Assembly: GCF_008630915.1 (NCBI RefSeq)
Contig: NZ_CP043909.1
Coordinates: 2,790,001 to 2,854,000 of the forward strand
Length of the DNA stretch: 64,000 bases
Origin: Acinetobacter suaedae
GTDB taxonomy: Bacteria > Pseudomonadota > Gammaproteobacteria > Pseudomonadales > Moraxellaceae
Direction: 5' to 3'
The notes beneath the pieces are model-generated. The model was not told where the DNA came from. It worked only from the letters and a program-made list of their open reading frames with translations, and searched no databases. Positions within the stretch are counted from its first letter, which is position 1; every line of letters starts with the position of its first letter. Below are positions 53,235-62,422 of the stretch, in pieces. The translations under genes were made by a program, and so were the position numbers.

Positions 53235-53879
53235 TTGTATTGTGATCGAATGAATATTAACTGGAACTGTATGCAACTCACCGCTCTTCCGACATCTTGG
53301 AATATTGATCAAATTTTAGATGATCTAAATAAATTAGGGTTTGCCTTGGTTGATAATGCATACCCACTTGAATATGTACATGATCTTGTTCGAGAGTGCG
53401 GCTTACATCTAGAGGAATTTAGGGCAGCAGGCATACAAAATGGTGTTGTCAGTCATATTCGAAGTGATCACATATTATGGATAGACGACCAACTCCCTGT
53501 TGCACAACGACATATCAATACATTGCAAAGCTTATCCCAAGTATTAAACCAAGCCTTTTTTCTTGGCATTAAAGAAGTTGAAGCCCATTTTGCATGTTAC
53601 AACGCTGGCGAGTTCTATGCTTTACACAGAGATAACCCACAGCAAAAAAATGATCGGATGATTTCAACCGTCTTTTATCTACATGAACATTGGCAACAAG
53701 ACTGGGGAGGACAATTACATTTACAAGATAAAAACGGAAAATGGCATACCATACAACCTCAACCAAATCGCCTCGCTATTTTTTTGAGTGATATACTGCA
53801 TGAGGTTCTACTTTCCAAGCAACAACGCCTCTCTATTACAGCTTGGCTTAGAAGCGGAAATTCTATCTGGAACAATTAA
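53235..53879 (+). CDS. 2OG-Fe(II) oxygenase (prolyl-hydroxylase-like)
   Basis: The start is uncertain: ATG 53235, 53250 or 53271 (the last gives 202 residues). The iron-binding His-x-Asp is in YALHRDNPQ, then the strand GGQLHLQDKNG, and the distal His/Arg in SDILHEVLLSKQQRLSITAWLR. This is the SM-20/prolyl 4-hydroxylase-like group. Substrate unknown; it is not the same protein as the oxygenase in the ada operon. Monocistronic, between rlmJ (divergent) and a helical protein. Confidence 0.82.
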   Translation: MYCDRMNINWNCMQLTALPTSWNIDQILDDLNKLGFALVDNAYPLEYVHDLVRECGLHLEEFRAAGIQNGVVSHIRSDHILWIDDQLPVAQRHINTLQSLSQVLNQAFFLGIKEVEAHFACYNAGEFYALHRDNPQQKNDRMISTVFYLHEHWQQDWGGQLHLQDKNGKWHTIQPQPNRLAIFLSDILHEVLLSKQQRLSITAWLRSGNSIWNN

Positions 53880-53944
53880 CCCCTTTAAATCACTAAAAAC
53901 AACCTTATATATCACGCATAACTGACGATTTTTGAGATCAATGA

Positions 53945-54472
53945 ATGTCAAATGAAACCAAGCAAGTAATCACTCGGATTGGTGAAACAGACCAGCTCTA
54001 TTTAACAAACAATACTCCAAGTCTCGCTTTAGAGCGAGCAGACTTGCGTTTACAATTGGTCATATTAAGTCACGTTCGTCAGGAGCAACTACATTTTCTA
54101 CAAGAAGCTATCGTATTGCTTGAACAAGCACGAATCGAATACGATGAGATGCCGCTAAGCATATATCTGAATTTGTCTTTGTATTTAGCCAAAGCGTATA
54201 TGATTTATTATGAATTGACCAAAGAACAACGTTTCGCTTTAATTACACAGCAAATATTAAAACCTCTCGCACATCATGATCATTTAGACATTTATTTCTT
54301 TTTAGCTTATGCATCTGCTGTAAAACAAGAACAAGCGCTCACACGCCATTGGCTAATAAAATATGTGTCATGTTTCAATCATGATTTAGAATTACTTCAC
54401 GCCCATCCAGCATTTGACTTAATACGTAAAGAAGACTGGTTTAAAGCACTTATAAGAAAAAAAGCTCACTGA
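53945..54472 (+). CDS. Uncharacterised helical (TPR-like) protein
   Basis: Function unknown. The 175 residues are almost all predicted helix, with hydrophobic faces in ILSHVRQEQLHFLQEAIVLLEQ and IYLNLSLYLAKAYMIYYEL, like a TPR or similar helix-repeat. No signal peptide. Its last codons and stop lie in the loop and stem of the terminator at 54459-54484. Confidence 0.65.
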   Translation: MSNETKQVITRIGETDQLYLTNNTPSLALERADLRLQLVILSHVRQEQLHFLQEAIVLLEQARIEYDEMPLSIYLNLSLYLAKAYMIYYELTKEQRFALITQQILKPLAHHDHLDIYFFLAYASAVKQEQALTRHWLIKYVSCFNHDLELLHAHPAFDLIRKEDWFKALIRKKAH

Positions 54473-54484
54473 TGTGAGCTTTTT
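54459..54484. terminator. Bidirectional terminator with an embedded stop codon
   Basis: AAAAAGCTCAC (54459-54469) pairs with GTGAGCTTTTT (54474-54484); the TGA stop of the plus-strand gene (54470-54472) is in the loop. The minus-strand DUF2789 gene ends at 54486, just outside, so one hairpin serves both. Confidence 0.85.
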
Positions 54485-54485
54485 C

Positions 54486-54728
54486 TTAAGTCGTACTATC
54501 AACATGTAGTTGCTGATTCAGCTCATCTATTACGATGGCCCATTCATCATCTTTATCCCAATGACTCTTGAGAAAATCTTGTTGCCCTGCGCTCCAAAAA
54601 TCGGCTTCATGCAATTTCTGGCCAGCACTTAATTGATGAGTTTTAATAAAGTTTTCCATCGAAACTTCATCTGCATCAAGCCCCAATTGTTCAAATAAAA
54701 GTTCAAGTGTTGGTTGTTGTTCAAACAT
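54486..54728 (-). CDS. DUF2789 family protein
   Basis: The start at 54728 (AAGGAG upstream) gives 80 residues, MFEQQPTLELLFEQLGLDAD. The acidic, Trp-containing body (FIKTHQLSAGQKLHEADFW, then FLKSHWDKDDEWAIVIDELN) matches DUF2789, a small family of unknown function common in gammaproteobacteria. No membrane or signal segments. It converges on the helical protein gene. Confidence 0.8.
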   Translation of the reverse strand: MFEQQPTLELLFEQLGLDADEVSMENFIKTHQLSAGQKLHEADFWSAGQQDFLKSHWDKDDEWAIVIDELNQQLHVDSTT

Positions 54729-54838
54729 TTTTCTTCTCCTTAGATAAAACCCATCTAAAGAATAATCTAACAATAAACTGCATTAACTTGCAGACACATC
54801 TCTATATTTTCTTGTTGTGTTTTGTGTTCTTAAAATAA

Positions 54839-54865
54839 AAAAGCACTCTACAAGAGAGTGCTTTT
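54839..54865 (-). terminator. Terminator after mdh
   Basis: AAAAGCACTCT (54839-54849) pairs with AGAGTGCTTTT (54855-54865); the minus-strand transcript ends in U. Confidence 0.85.
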
Positions 54866-54887
54866 GATAATTCATCAATATGATAAA

Positions 54888-55874
54888 TTATTTAACCATG
54901 TCAGCAATCGCTGCACGCTCTTCTTCTAACTCATTAAGAGTGAAGTTGATACGTTCACGGCTGAACTCGTCAATTTCTAAACCTTGAACGATTTTGTATT
55001 CACCGTTTTCAGTTGTTACAGGGAAACCGAACATTACACCTTCAGGAATTCCATAAGAACCGTCAGAAGGAATACCCATTGTTACCCATTTGCCATTTGT
55101 ACCTAACGCCCAATCACGCATATGGTCGATTGCAGCGTTTGCAGCAGAAGCAGCAGAAGACAAGCCACGTGCTTCGATGATCGCAGCACCACGTTTACCA
55201 ACTGTTGGAAGGAATACATCTTTATTCCATTCAGCATCATTGATTTTGTCTTTTAAGCTTACGCCATTTGCAGTCGCAAAACGGTAGTCAGCATACATTG
55301 TTGGAGAGTGGTTACCCCAAACTGTCATGTTCTCGATGTCTGAAACTGCAACACCTGCTTTTTGAGCAAGTTGAGTCAACGCACGGTTGTGGTCAAGACG
55401 CAACATCGCTGTGAAGTTTTTCGCTGGAAGATCTGGAGCAGATTTCATTGCGATGTAAGCATTTGTATTTGCTGGGTTACCAACAACTAGAACCTTAACG
55501 TCACGGCTAGCAACTTTATTTAAAGCTTGACCTTGACCAATAAAGATCTCGCCATTTACTTTCAATAAGTCAGCACGTTCCATACCAGGACCACGTGGAC
55601 GTGAACCTACTAATAATGCATAGTCAGCATCTTTAAATGCAACTTCTGGATCATCAGTCCCGATCATGCCTGCCAATAATGGGAAAGCACAGTCATCAAG
55701 TTCCATCATTACGCCTTTAAGCGCTTGTTGAGCTTTCTCAAAAGGAACTTCAAGCAATTGTAAAATTACAGGTTGATCTTTACCAAGCATTTCACCGCTT
55801 GCGATACGGAATAATAAACTATAACCAATTTGACCTGCAGCGCCTGTAACGGCAACACGAACGGGTTGCTTCAT
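54888..55874 (-). CDS. mdh: Malate dehydrogenase
   Basis: This enzyme oxidises malate to oxaloacetate in the TCA cycle with NAD. I choose ATG 55874 ([26 protein letters not shown] upstream), 328 residues, the cytosolic-type long form. The glycine loop TGAAGQIG, the substrate Arg motif [13 protein letters not shown] and the catalytic His in [13 protein letters not shown] are present. Its own terminator follows, so it is monocistronic. Confidence 0.97.
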   Translation of the reverse strand: MKQPVRVAVTGAAGQIGYSLLFRIASGEMLGKDQPVILQLLEVPFEKAQQALKGVMMELDDCAFPLLAGMIGTDDPEVAFKDADYALLVGSRPRGPGMERADLLKVNGEIFIGQGQALNKVASRDVKVLVVGNPANTNAYIAMKSAPDLPAKNFTAMLRLDHNRALTQLAQKAGVAVSDIENMTVWGNHSPTMYADYRFATANGVSLKDKINDAEWNKDVFLPTVGKRGAAIIEARGLSSAASAANAAIDHMRDWALGTNGKWVTMGIPSDGSYGIPEGVMFGFPVTTENGEYKIVQGLEIDEFSRERINFTLNELEEERAAIADMVK

Positions 55875-56043
55875 GTAATTGTCTCCAATGAGGGTCCTTA
55901 ATTGGACTAGATAGTGATTCCATCCAGTCAAATCATCATAAACGGCAAAGATTGTACTCTAAAGCAGCAGCAGATGCATATAAAAGAGAATGAATTTCAA
56001 CAAAAGTCTGATGGAAAATACAAATTAAGTGAAATCAAAAAAG

Positions 56044-56730
56044 TTAATAACTGCCTTTTATTGTGAATTCACTCGGGCATCCTGTTACCACATGACTTGC
56101 GCATTGCTTATATTGTCCGTTTTTGTGATAACACACTCGGATCTCCGTCAGGATTGAATCTGATCGTGAAGATTGGCAACTAAAACGAATACCATTTGCC
56201 GGTAAAGAAGGATTTAACTTCGTGAATTGTTGTCGCAGACTTTCTTTTTGTACAGTAATCGTGTTTTGACTGGTCAAGTCAGTCGGTATCTTTAATCTTT
56301 CAGCAAAATTAATAATAGTCCTAAAGTATTGGCTTGCATTCATCGGAACACAACCACCAACATTTTGCCACAACTGTACTCGCTCAGTTTCATTTGGCAT
56401 TACACGAGCAACCACCGTGGACTGCAATGGGGATAAGGTAGCTGATGATTTTGTTTCACAATTTCGATTGACAGGAACTTCTGGTAACAAACTCGAAATT
56501 GTTAAGGAATACCCTTCCAAACACTTTCTTTGTTTTTGTCTTGATGAGTCCAAAGCACAAACAGCAGGTGTCATTTCTACATGCAAAATATAGCCTGCAA
56601 GATTTTGACTACTCGCAGCATATAATGATGTGCCGAACGAAAGCATGAGACAACTAACAAAAATTTGTCCCCACCTTACGAACCGTCGTTTAAAAAAATC
56701 TATTGATTTCATCAAATACCAGAACTTCAT
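56044..56730 (-). CDS. RNase T2 (RNase I)-like protein without catalytic histidines
   Basis: The 228-residue protein has a signal peptide (cleaved near SLYA) and aligns by eye with E. coli RNase I: YILHVEM..AVCA to the first strand, KCLEGYSLTISSLLPEVP to the CAS-I block, LWQNVGGCVPMNASQYF to CAS-II, and IRFSCQSSR..LTEIRVC to the later strand. The CAS-I His (VHGLWP) is Ser here and the CAS-II His/Lys (AKHGAC) are Val/Asn. Eight or more Cys for disulfides remain. So the fold is probably kept but RNase activity is probably lost. It is followed by a lytic transglycosylase gene upstream (28 bases). Confidence 0.75.
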   Translation of the reverse strand: MKFWYLMKSIDFFKRRFVRWGQIFVSCLMLSFGTSLYAASSQNLAGYILHVEMTPAVCALDSSRQKQRKCLEGYSLTISSLLPEVPVNRNCETKSSATLSPLQSTVVARVMPNETERVQLWQNVGGCVPMNASQYFRTIINFAERLKIPTDLTSQNTITVQKESLRQQFTKLNPSLPANGIRFSCQSSRSDSILTEIRVCYHKNGQYKQCASHVVTGCPSEFTIKGSY

Positions 56731-56758
56731 GACTTCAAATTAACTATCCACTTATTTT

Positions 56759-58717
56759 TCAAGGGCTATTTCGCACAGGAATCATTCCCATCCTTTTTTC
56801 TAAGGATTGAGGCCCCTGCCCCAACACCACACCATAATGAGTCGCATTGGTCATGACATGCTTGACATAGTCACGTGTTTCCAAAAGTGGAATCGATTCT
56901 GTATATTGATCCGCTGCCAATGGTTGATTTTCTGGCTGCCAACGTCGCGCACGATTTGGTCCCGCATTGTAACCTGCCGTTGCCAGCACCGCATTGCCGC
57001 TAAGTTGTCCCTGAATCATTGAAAGATAGAAAGTACCATAACGAATATTGGTATTCATTTCACTCAGCGCAGCTGGATTGTAGGTTTCACCCATTTGTCG
57101 AGCAATTAACTTTGCGGTATTTGGCATGATCTGCATTAAACCACCAGCACCGACATGAGACCGTGCTGTGGTGACAAAACGACTTTCTTGACGCATAAGA
57201 CCATATGCCCAAGCGGGATCTACACCTGCATTATTGCTATGACTCGTAACATTTGTACGATGTGGTGTAGCAAACCGATAAGTATCATTGTGACGCGTTG
57301 TAGTACGATCAGCTGCATAAATTGCCCGATCATACCACCCCATATCATGTGCGCGTTTTGCTGCAGCAAGAATCAAACCATCATCATGCTGTAAATAAGC
57401 TTGGCGTACTGCCCAATTCCACTCACGATTGGTATAAGTGGCTGGTGCGTTAATTTCTCTAAGCGTAAATGCTCGTCTAAAGTGAATATTCTGATTAAGC
57501 CGTTGCGTATCTTGTGCGCTTGGTTGTTCATTATAAGGTTGGTGATGATAACGCTGCCCCAAACGATCTTTGGCCAACAAATGATGATAATCATCACCAG
57601 CTTGAGCTAATTTACGATAGATCTGTTGTGCAACTTGTTTAGATGCTGCATCAGCACGTTGCTCAGATGCTCTCGCCAACCAATATTGCCAACGATCTTC
57701 TTGTTTTTGCGTTACGGACATCGCATCTATTGCACGAATCAGACTTTCCCAAGAACCAAATCGAATGGATTGTCTTGCATAAATTTCTGCTTCTTCTGGA
57801 CTAAATGGATAACCATAACTTTGATCAAATGCTGTTAATACTTCACGATTAAAGCCATTTTTCATCACAGTTGTACCACCCACATAGCCAACTGTACGAT
57901 ATAAATATTGTTGTACTGCTTGTGGTGTATCTTGAATCGCACGAGGAAGATTTGCTAATGCATTGGTTAAATCACTATCTGCAACTCTCCCCAAAGCAAA
58001 TATCAAATATGCGTAATCAGCATCATTGTTTTTAGCTGCACTCCATAGATAACCCAAAGGATTGGCTTGAATTTGATTAAGTTGTGCAAGCGACAAATTC
58101 AGTCCCATTGATTGTGCTGTTGCAATCGCAAAACCTGATTGCCCAGCACGCAATTGTGACCATAATCGATGTTGGCGATCTTGCGCGGTCATCAACGGGC
58201 TAGCCAGCATCAATCGCCCTAAACCATTACATGATTCAGGTTGTGTCGTGGTGGTTAACCAAATATCTTTGTATTCAGCAAATACGAGACTATCTCCCGT
58301 TTGTGCTCGAACTTGTGCAACAGCACAACTTTCTGCTTGATCAGGATTTGTGACATAGCTGAGTACTGGTTTAGCTTCTGCAAAGCTAGCATATTTGACT
58401 TTTTCTTCAACATAGTCAGCGGCCAACTTTTCAGCCATAGCCGATTGTGGATAGCGTTGAGCAAAACTAATAATAGCAGAGGCTGGTTGTGAAGCTAAAT
58501 TAGTATTGAGCTTCCAATATTCAGGGTAATATCCCAATACATCATTTTGCATTTGTTCTTGAAATTGATCGAGCAAAGCAATATTACTCGCATTCGCAGC
58601 GCGTAAAGCATCATTAAACTGAATATCCAAAGCATATAATGATGAACATGCAAACATACCACTCATTGCGAAAAAATAACGGAAACTGTTCTTATACTTC
58701 ACTTTTTTAGCCTCCAT
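56759..58717 (-). CDS. slt: Soluble lytic transglycosylase (Slt70-like)
   Basis: Slt enzymes cut peptidoglycan glycan strands to anhydromuropeptides. I choose ATG 58717 (AAGGTGA upstream), about 652 residues; ATG 58753 and near are alternatives. A signal peptide (FRYFFAMSGMFACSSLYA) leads into a long superhelical U-domain of helices, then the lysozyme-like SLT domain: VDPAWAYGLMRQESRF (catalytic Glu), GLMQIMPNTAKLIA and GYNAGPNRARRW, ending RDYVKHVMTNATHYG. Length and layout match Slt70. Its product lies in the periplasm. Confidence 0.94.
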   Translation of the reverse strand: MEAKKVKYKNSFRYFFAMSGMFACSSLYALDIQFNDALRAANASNIALLDQFQEQMQNDVLGYYPEYWKLNTNLASQPASAIISFAQRYPQSAMAEKLAADYVEEKVKYASFAEAKPVLSYVTNPDQAESCAVAQVRAQTGDSLVFAEYKDIWLTTTTQPESCNGLGRLMLASPLMTAQDRQHRLWSQLRAGQSGFAIATAQSMGLNLSLAQLNQIQANPLGYLWSAAKNNDADYAYLIFALGRVADSDLTNALANLPRAIQDTPQAVQQYLYRTVGYVGGTTVMKNGFNREVLTAFDQSYGYPFSPEEAEIYARQSIRFGSWESLIRAIDAMSVTQKQEDRWQYWLARASEQRADAASKQVAQQIYRKLAQAGDDYHHLLAKDRLGQRYHHQPYNEQPSAQDTQRLNQNIHFRRAFTLREINAPATYTNREWNWAVRQAYLQHDDGLILAAAKRAHDMGWYDRAIYAADRTTTRHNDTYRFATPHRTNVTSHSNNAGVDPAWAYGLMRQESRFVTTARSHVGAGGLMQIMPNTAKLIARQMGETYNPAALSEMNTNIRYGTFYLSMIQGQLSGNAVLATAGYNAGPNRARRWQPENQPLAADQYTESIPLLETRDYVKHVMTNATHYGVVLGQGPQSLEKRMGMIPVRNSP

Positions 58718-58918
58718 TGTTATCAAATCACCTTGCTTTTTCATTTTCATCAATCAATATGCCCTGTTCACCCTAGTGATATAGTGTAATAAGTCTAGCT
58801 TTCTACTATTGTTGTGTTATGTAACTTACTGATTCATATTCATTAAAACGCATACAATTTTATTCACAAACTGTCCATTTTTGTCAGTTTTTTATTCTCT
58901 GCGCTCTAGCAAAAATAC

Positions 58919-58927
58919 TGCTATAAT
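58919..58927 (+). promoter_or_regulatory. Extended -10 promoter of miaB
   Basis: TGCTATAAT (58919-58927) is an extended -10; the spacing to any -35 is poor. It lies 39 bases before the miaB start. Inferred from consensus. Confidence 0.5.
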
Positions 58928-58965
58928 CCGCCGTTTATTTAAATCCATCTTGTTTAGGAGCCTGC

Positions 58966-60417
58966 ATGACGGTTCAAACATTCATTCCAAGTGCGACACA
59001 CGCTGCCTCAGAAAACACTGTTACCCAGCCAATGCACACCGCTGATGTTTCAATGAAGAAATTATATATTGAAACTCAAGGGTGTCAGATGAATGAGTAT
59101 GACAGTCATCGTATGGCAGATTTGTTAGGTGATTCACATGGTTATGTACTCACTGACAATCCAAATGAAGCCGACATTCTATTAATGAATACTTGCTCTA
59201 TCCGTGAAAAAGCGCAAGAAAAAGTATTCAGTGGTCTTGGTCGTTGGCGCAAACTTAAAGAGAAAAATCCTGATCTCGTGATTGGTGTTGGTGGTTGTGT
59301 TGCCTCTCAAGAGGGTGACAACATTCAAAAACGTGCACCTTATGTCGATATGGTATTTGGTCCACAAACACTACACCGTTTGCCGCAAATGTTAGATCAA
59401 CATCAAGCGCAAGTTGAAAAACCAAAGAAAGAAAAAATCAAGCTGGTTGATATTTCATTTCCAGATATTGAAAAATTCGACTTTTTACCAGAGCCTCGCG
59501 TGGAAGGCTTTAAAGCATTCGTATCCATCATGGAGGGTTGTTCTAAGTACTGCTCTTTCTGTGTGGTGCCGTATACTCGTGGTGAAGAGGTTTCTCGTCC
59601 ATTAGATGATGTTCTAGCAGAAATCGCGGGGTTAGCAGAAAAAGGCGTTCGTGAAATCAGCTTACTCGGTCAAAACGTTAATGGTTACCGTGGTGAAACT
59701 TTTGAAGGCGGAATTTGTACATTCCCAGAATTACTACGCTTAGTGGCAGAAATTCCAGGGATTGGTCGTTTACGTTACACCACTTCTCACCCACTTGAGT
59801 TTTCAGACGAACTTATTCAATGCTACCGTGATTTACCGCAAATGGTTTCACACTTACATTTACCCGTACAAAGCGGTTCAAATGATGTGCTACAAGCGAT
59901 GAAGCGTAATCACACCATCGACGTTTATATTGATAAAATTGCTAAATTACGCAAAATTCGCCCAGATATGCATTTATCTAGCGATTTCATTATTGGCTTC
60001 CCAGGTGAAACAGACGCACATTTTGCGGAAACGCTACAATTCATTAAAGATCTAGATTTTGACCACTCTTATAGTTTTGTTTATTCAAAACGCCCAGGCA
60101 CTCCCGCTTCGGATCTTCCTGATGACACACCTGAACACGTGAAAAAAGAACGTTTGGCTCAAGTCCAAGAAGTTATTAAACGTTCAAGTATTGATAAAAC
60201 TGATGCCATGCTCGGTAAGATCGAACGTGTCTTAATTGAAAAAGTATCTGATAAAGATCCAAATATCTTAATTGGGACAGCAGATAATACTCGTCTGGTT
60301 ACATTTGTAGGTGATGCAACTTGGGTGGGTCGTTTTGCTGAGATTGAGATCACTGAAATCAAAACTTTAAATTTAGTTTATGGTGAGCTCTTGAATCTTG
60401 AACCTGACGTGGCGTAA
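58966..60417 (+). CDS. miaB: tRNA-2-methylthio-N6-dimethylallyladenosine synthase
   Basis: MiaB adds a methylthio group to i6A37 of tRNAs reading UNN codons. The 483 residues have an N-terminal extension, then an MTTase domain ([17 protein letters not shown] with the first cluster Cys), the radical SAM motif CSKYCSFC (CxxxCxxC), and a C-terminal TRAM-like stretch. AGGAG lies 6 bases before the ATG, so the long start is supported. First gene of the miaB-phoH-ybeY run, a conserved order. Confidence 0.97.
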   Translation: MTVQTFIPSATHAASENTVTQPMHTADVSMKKLYIETQGCQMNEYDSHRMADLLGDSHGYVLTDNPNEADILLMNTCSIREKAQEKVFSGLGRWRKLKEKNPDLVIGVGGCVASQEGDNIQKRAPYVDMVFGPQTLHRLPQMLDQHQAQVEKPKKEKIKLVDISFPDIEKFDFLPEPRVEGFKAFVSIMEGCSKYCSFCVVPYTRGEEVSRPLDDVLAEIAGLAEKGVREISLLGQNVNGYRGETFEGGICTFPELLRLVAEIPGIGRLRYTTSHPLEFSDELIQCYRDLPQMVSHLHLPVQSGSNDVLQAMKRNHTIDVYIDKIAKLRKIRPDMHLSSDFIIGFPGETDAHFAETLQFIKDLDFDHSYSFVYSKRPGTPASDLPDDTPEHVKKERLAQVQEVIKRSSIDKTDAMLGKIERVLIEKVSDKDPNILIGTADNTRLVTFVGDATWVGRFAEIEITEIKTLNLVYGELLNLEPDVA

Positions 60418-60456
60418 TGTAGGGGTATTCTTACAAGTCAATAAAAAGGGTTTCTC

Positions 60457-61536
60457 TTGACTGCAGCGATTCGACGTACAGTAACGTTCCCTGAGATTTC
60501 CATGGAACGCCTAAAAAGCATGCTCGGTGCATATAACGGGCATTTAAAACAAATCGAACAACGTTTAGATGTCAAAATTACTCACCGAGGAGATGCGTTC
60601 TATCTCGATGGTGATATAGAAACGGTCGAAAGAGCCGAAGCATTATTGCAACGGCTCTATCAAGAGTCTGAAACATCACAACAAATCAGCGCTGATCTAT
60701 TACATCTCATGATTCAATCCTCACAATCCGAGCGTGATTTCGAGTTGGTGGGTGAGGAGTTGGATGAATATGACGCGCCAATAGATGTGTATTTTCAAAC
60801 ACGCAAAGGACGAATTAATCCTCGTGGCGCCAACCAAAAACGCTATGTGCAACGCATTTTGCAAAGCGATATTTCTTTTGGTATTGGTCCCGCTGGTACA
60901 GGTAAAACGTACTTAGCGGTTGCCGCTGCCGTTGACATGTTAGAACGCAATGAAATTCAACGTATTTTATTGGTTCGCCCTGCTGTCGAAGCTGGGGAAA
61001 AACTAGGTTTCTTGCCGGGTGATCTTACTCAAAAAATCGATCCATATTTGCGCCCACTATACGATGCTTTGTATGAGATGCTCGGTTTTGAGAAAGTTGC
61101 CAAATTGATTGAACGCCAAGTGATTGAGGTTGCGCCTCTTGCTTATATGCGCGGACGAACCCTTAATCATTCCTTTGTAATTTTGGACGAAGCGCAAAAC
61201 ACTACGCCAGAACAAATGAAAATGTTCCTCACACGCTTAGGTTTTGGTTCTCGTGCTGTGATTACAGGTGATGTGACACAGGTTGACTTACCACGTGGAC
61301 AGCAATCAGGCTTAGCACAAGCACTCCGTGTACTGGAAAATGTACACGAAATTCATATTACCCGCTTCCACTCTCGAGATGTGGTTCGTCATCAGTTAGT
61401 ACAAAAAATTGTAGAAGCTTATGAAGGTTGGGACAGCGAACAACAGCGCTTGTCAGCTGAAGCTCGTGCCGAACGTAAAGCCAAGCAAGAAGCTCTAATT
61501 GCTGAGAACGATGAAAAAGCGGATGCACAGCATTAA
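60457..61536 (+). CDS. phoH: PhoH family ATPase
   Basis: The 359 residues start at TTG (AAGGG 7 bases upstream). An N-terminal KH-like region leads into the P-loop GPAGTGKTYLAVAAA and Walker B FVILDEAQNT, followed by the sensor segment VITGDVTQVDLPRGQQSGL. PhoH-type (YbeZ) proteins are RNA-linked ATPases that work with YbeY. C-terminal helices are rich in Ala/Lys/Glu. ybeY follows in 18 bases. Confidence 0.95.
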   Translation: MTAAIRRTVTFPEISMERLKSMLGAYNGHLKQIEQRLDVKITHRGDAFYLDGDIETVERAEALLQRLYQESETSQQISADLLHLMIQSSQSERDFELVGEELDEYDAPIDVYFQTRKGRINPRGANQKRYVQRILQSDISFGIGPAGTGKTYLAVAAAVDMLERNEIQRILLVRPAVEAGEKLGFLPGDLTQKIDPYLRPLYDALYEMLGFEKVAKLIERQVIEVAPLAYMRGRTLNHSFVILDEAQNTTPEQMKMFLTRLGFGSRAVITGDVTQVDLPRGQQSGLAQALRVLENVHEIHITRFHSRDVVRHQLVQKIVEAYEGWDSEQQRLSAEARAERKAKQEALIAENDEKADAQH

Positions 61537-61554
61537 GATGATTAAGGGTTTATT

Positions 61555-62040
61555 TTGAAAATCAATTTAAGTCTGCAACAAGACTTTCAAACTGCTGAGT
61601 TACCACTGAAACGTGGTCAAATCAAAAAACACATCGAAACCGCATTACGTCATGTCGGTTTCGATGCTGATTGTGAAATTGGCATTGCTTGTATTGATCT
61701 AGCAGAAAGCCATGAACTAAATCTGCAATATCGGGAAAAAGATAAACCAACAAATGTACTTTCTTTTCCAAGTGACATTCCAGAGGAAATGCTAAGTTTG
61801 CTAGATGCTGAACCTTTGGGTGATTTGGTCATTTGTATGCCTGTGGTTTTGCAAGAAGCGGAAGAGCAACAAAAAACACCGATGGATCATTTCACACATT
61901 TATTGGTACATGGCATTTTGCATTTGCTCGGTTATGACCATGAAACCAGTGAATCTGATGCTGAAGAGATGGAAGCATTAGAAATAGCAATTTTGAAGAA
62001 ACTCAACATTGCCAATCCTTACCAAGCTGATGAAATCTAG
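61555..62040 (+). CDS. ybeY: Endoribonuclease YbeY
   Basis: YbeY acts in 16S rRNA 3'-end maturation and ribosome quality control, with zinc. The 161 residues start at TTG (AAGGG upstream). The motif [12 protein letters not shown] gives three His metal ligands (HxxxHxxxxxH). [13 protein letters not shown] is also conserved. Together with PhoH it forms the usual pair. Confidence 0.95.
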   Translation: MKINLSLQQDFQTAELPLKRGQIKKHIETALRHVGFDADCEIGIACIDLAESHELNLQYREKDKPTNVLSFPSDIPEEMLSLLDAEPLGDLVICMPVVLQEAEEQQKTPMDHFTHLLVHGILHLLGYDHETSESDAEEMEALEIAILKKLNIANPYQADEI

Positions 62041-62051
62041 TTGAAACGCTT

Positions 62052-62351
62052 ATGTATGTTGTCATTTTTAAAGCCACAATCAATACACTCGATGCAACTT
62101 ACTCTGAAATGGCACAAAAGCTGAGAAATAAAGCTTTAAGCCAATTTAACTGTATCAAATTCGAAGCATGTAGTGAAAATGGTTTTGAAATTGCGTTGTC
62201 TTATTGGCACAACCATGAAGATATCAGACATTGGCAACAAGACGCTGAACATCAAGTTGCTCAGCGGCTAGGTAAAGAAATATGGTACCAACACTTTAGC
62301 GTGGAAATTTGCAAAGTTGAGCGTGCTTACTCTAGTCAAAATGAATTGTGA
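62052..62351 (+). CDS. Antibiotic-biosynthesis-monooxygenase-like (ABM) protein
   Basis: The 99 residues show the short ferredoxin-like ABM fold: MYVVIFKATINTLDATYSEM, then SQFNCIKFEACSENGFEIALSYW and IRHWQQDAEHQVAQ. Several members degrade heme or oxidise quinones; the activity here is unknown. It lies 11 bases after ybeY and may be in its transcript. Confidence 0.82.
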   Translation: MYVVIFKATINTLDATYSEMAQKLRNKALSQFNCIKFEACSENGFEIALSYWHNHEDIRHWQQDAEHQVAQRLGKEIWYQHFSVEICKVERAYSSQNEL

Positions 62352-62381
62352 ATAACATTTAAGTTATCCACATCCTCAAAT

Positions 62382-62409
62382 AAAAAACGGCTGAATTCAG
62401 CCGTTTTTT
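62382..62409. terminator. Bidirectional terminator between ABM and siderophore receptor
   Basis: The 28-base segment is a perfect palindrome: AAAAAACGGCTGAA paired with TTCAGCCGTTTTTT. It ends both converging genes. Confidence 0.95.
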
Positions 62410-62422
62410 ATTTATTAAACTT

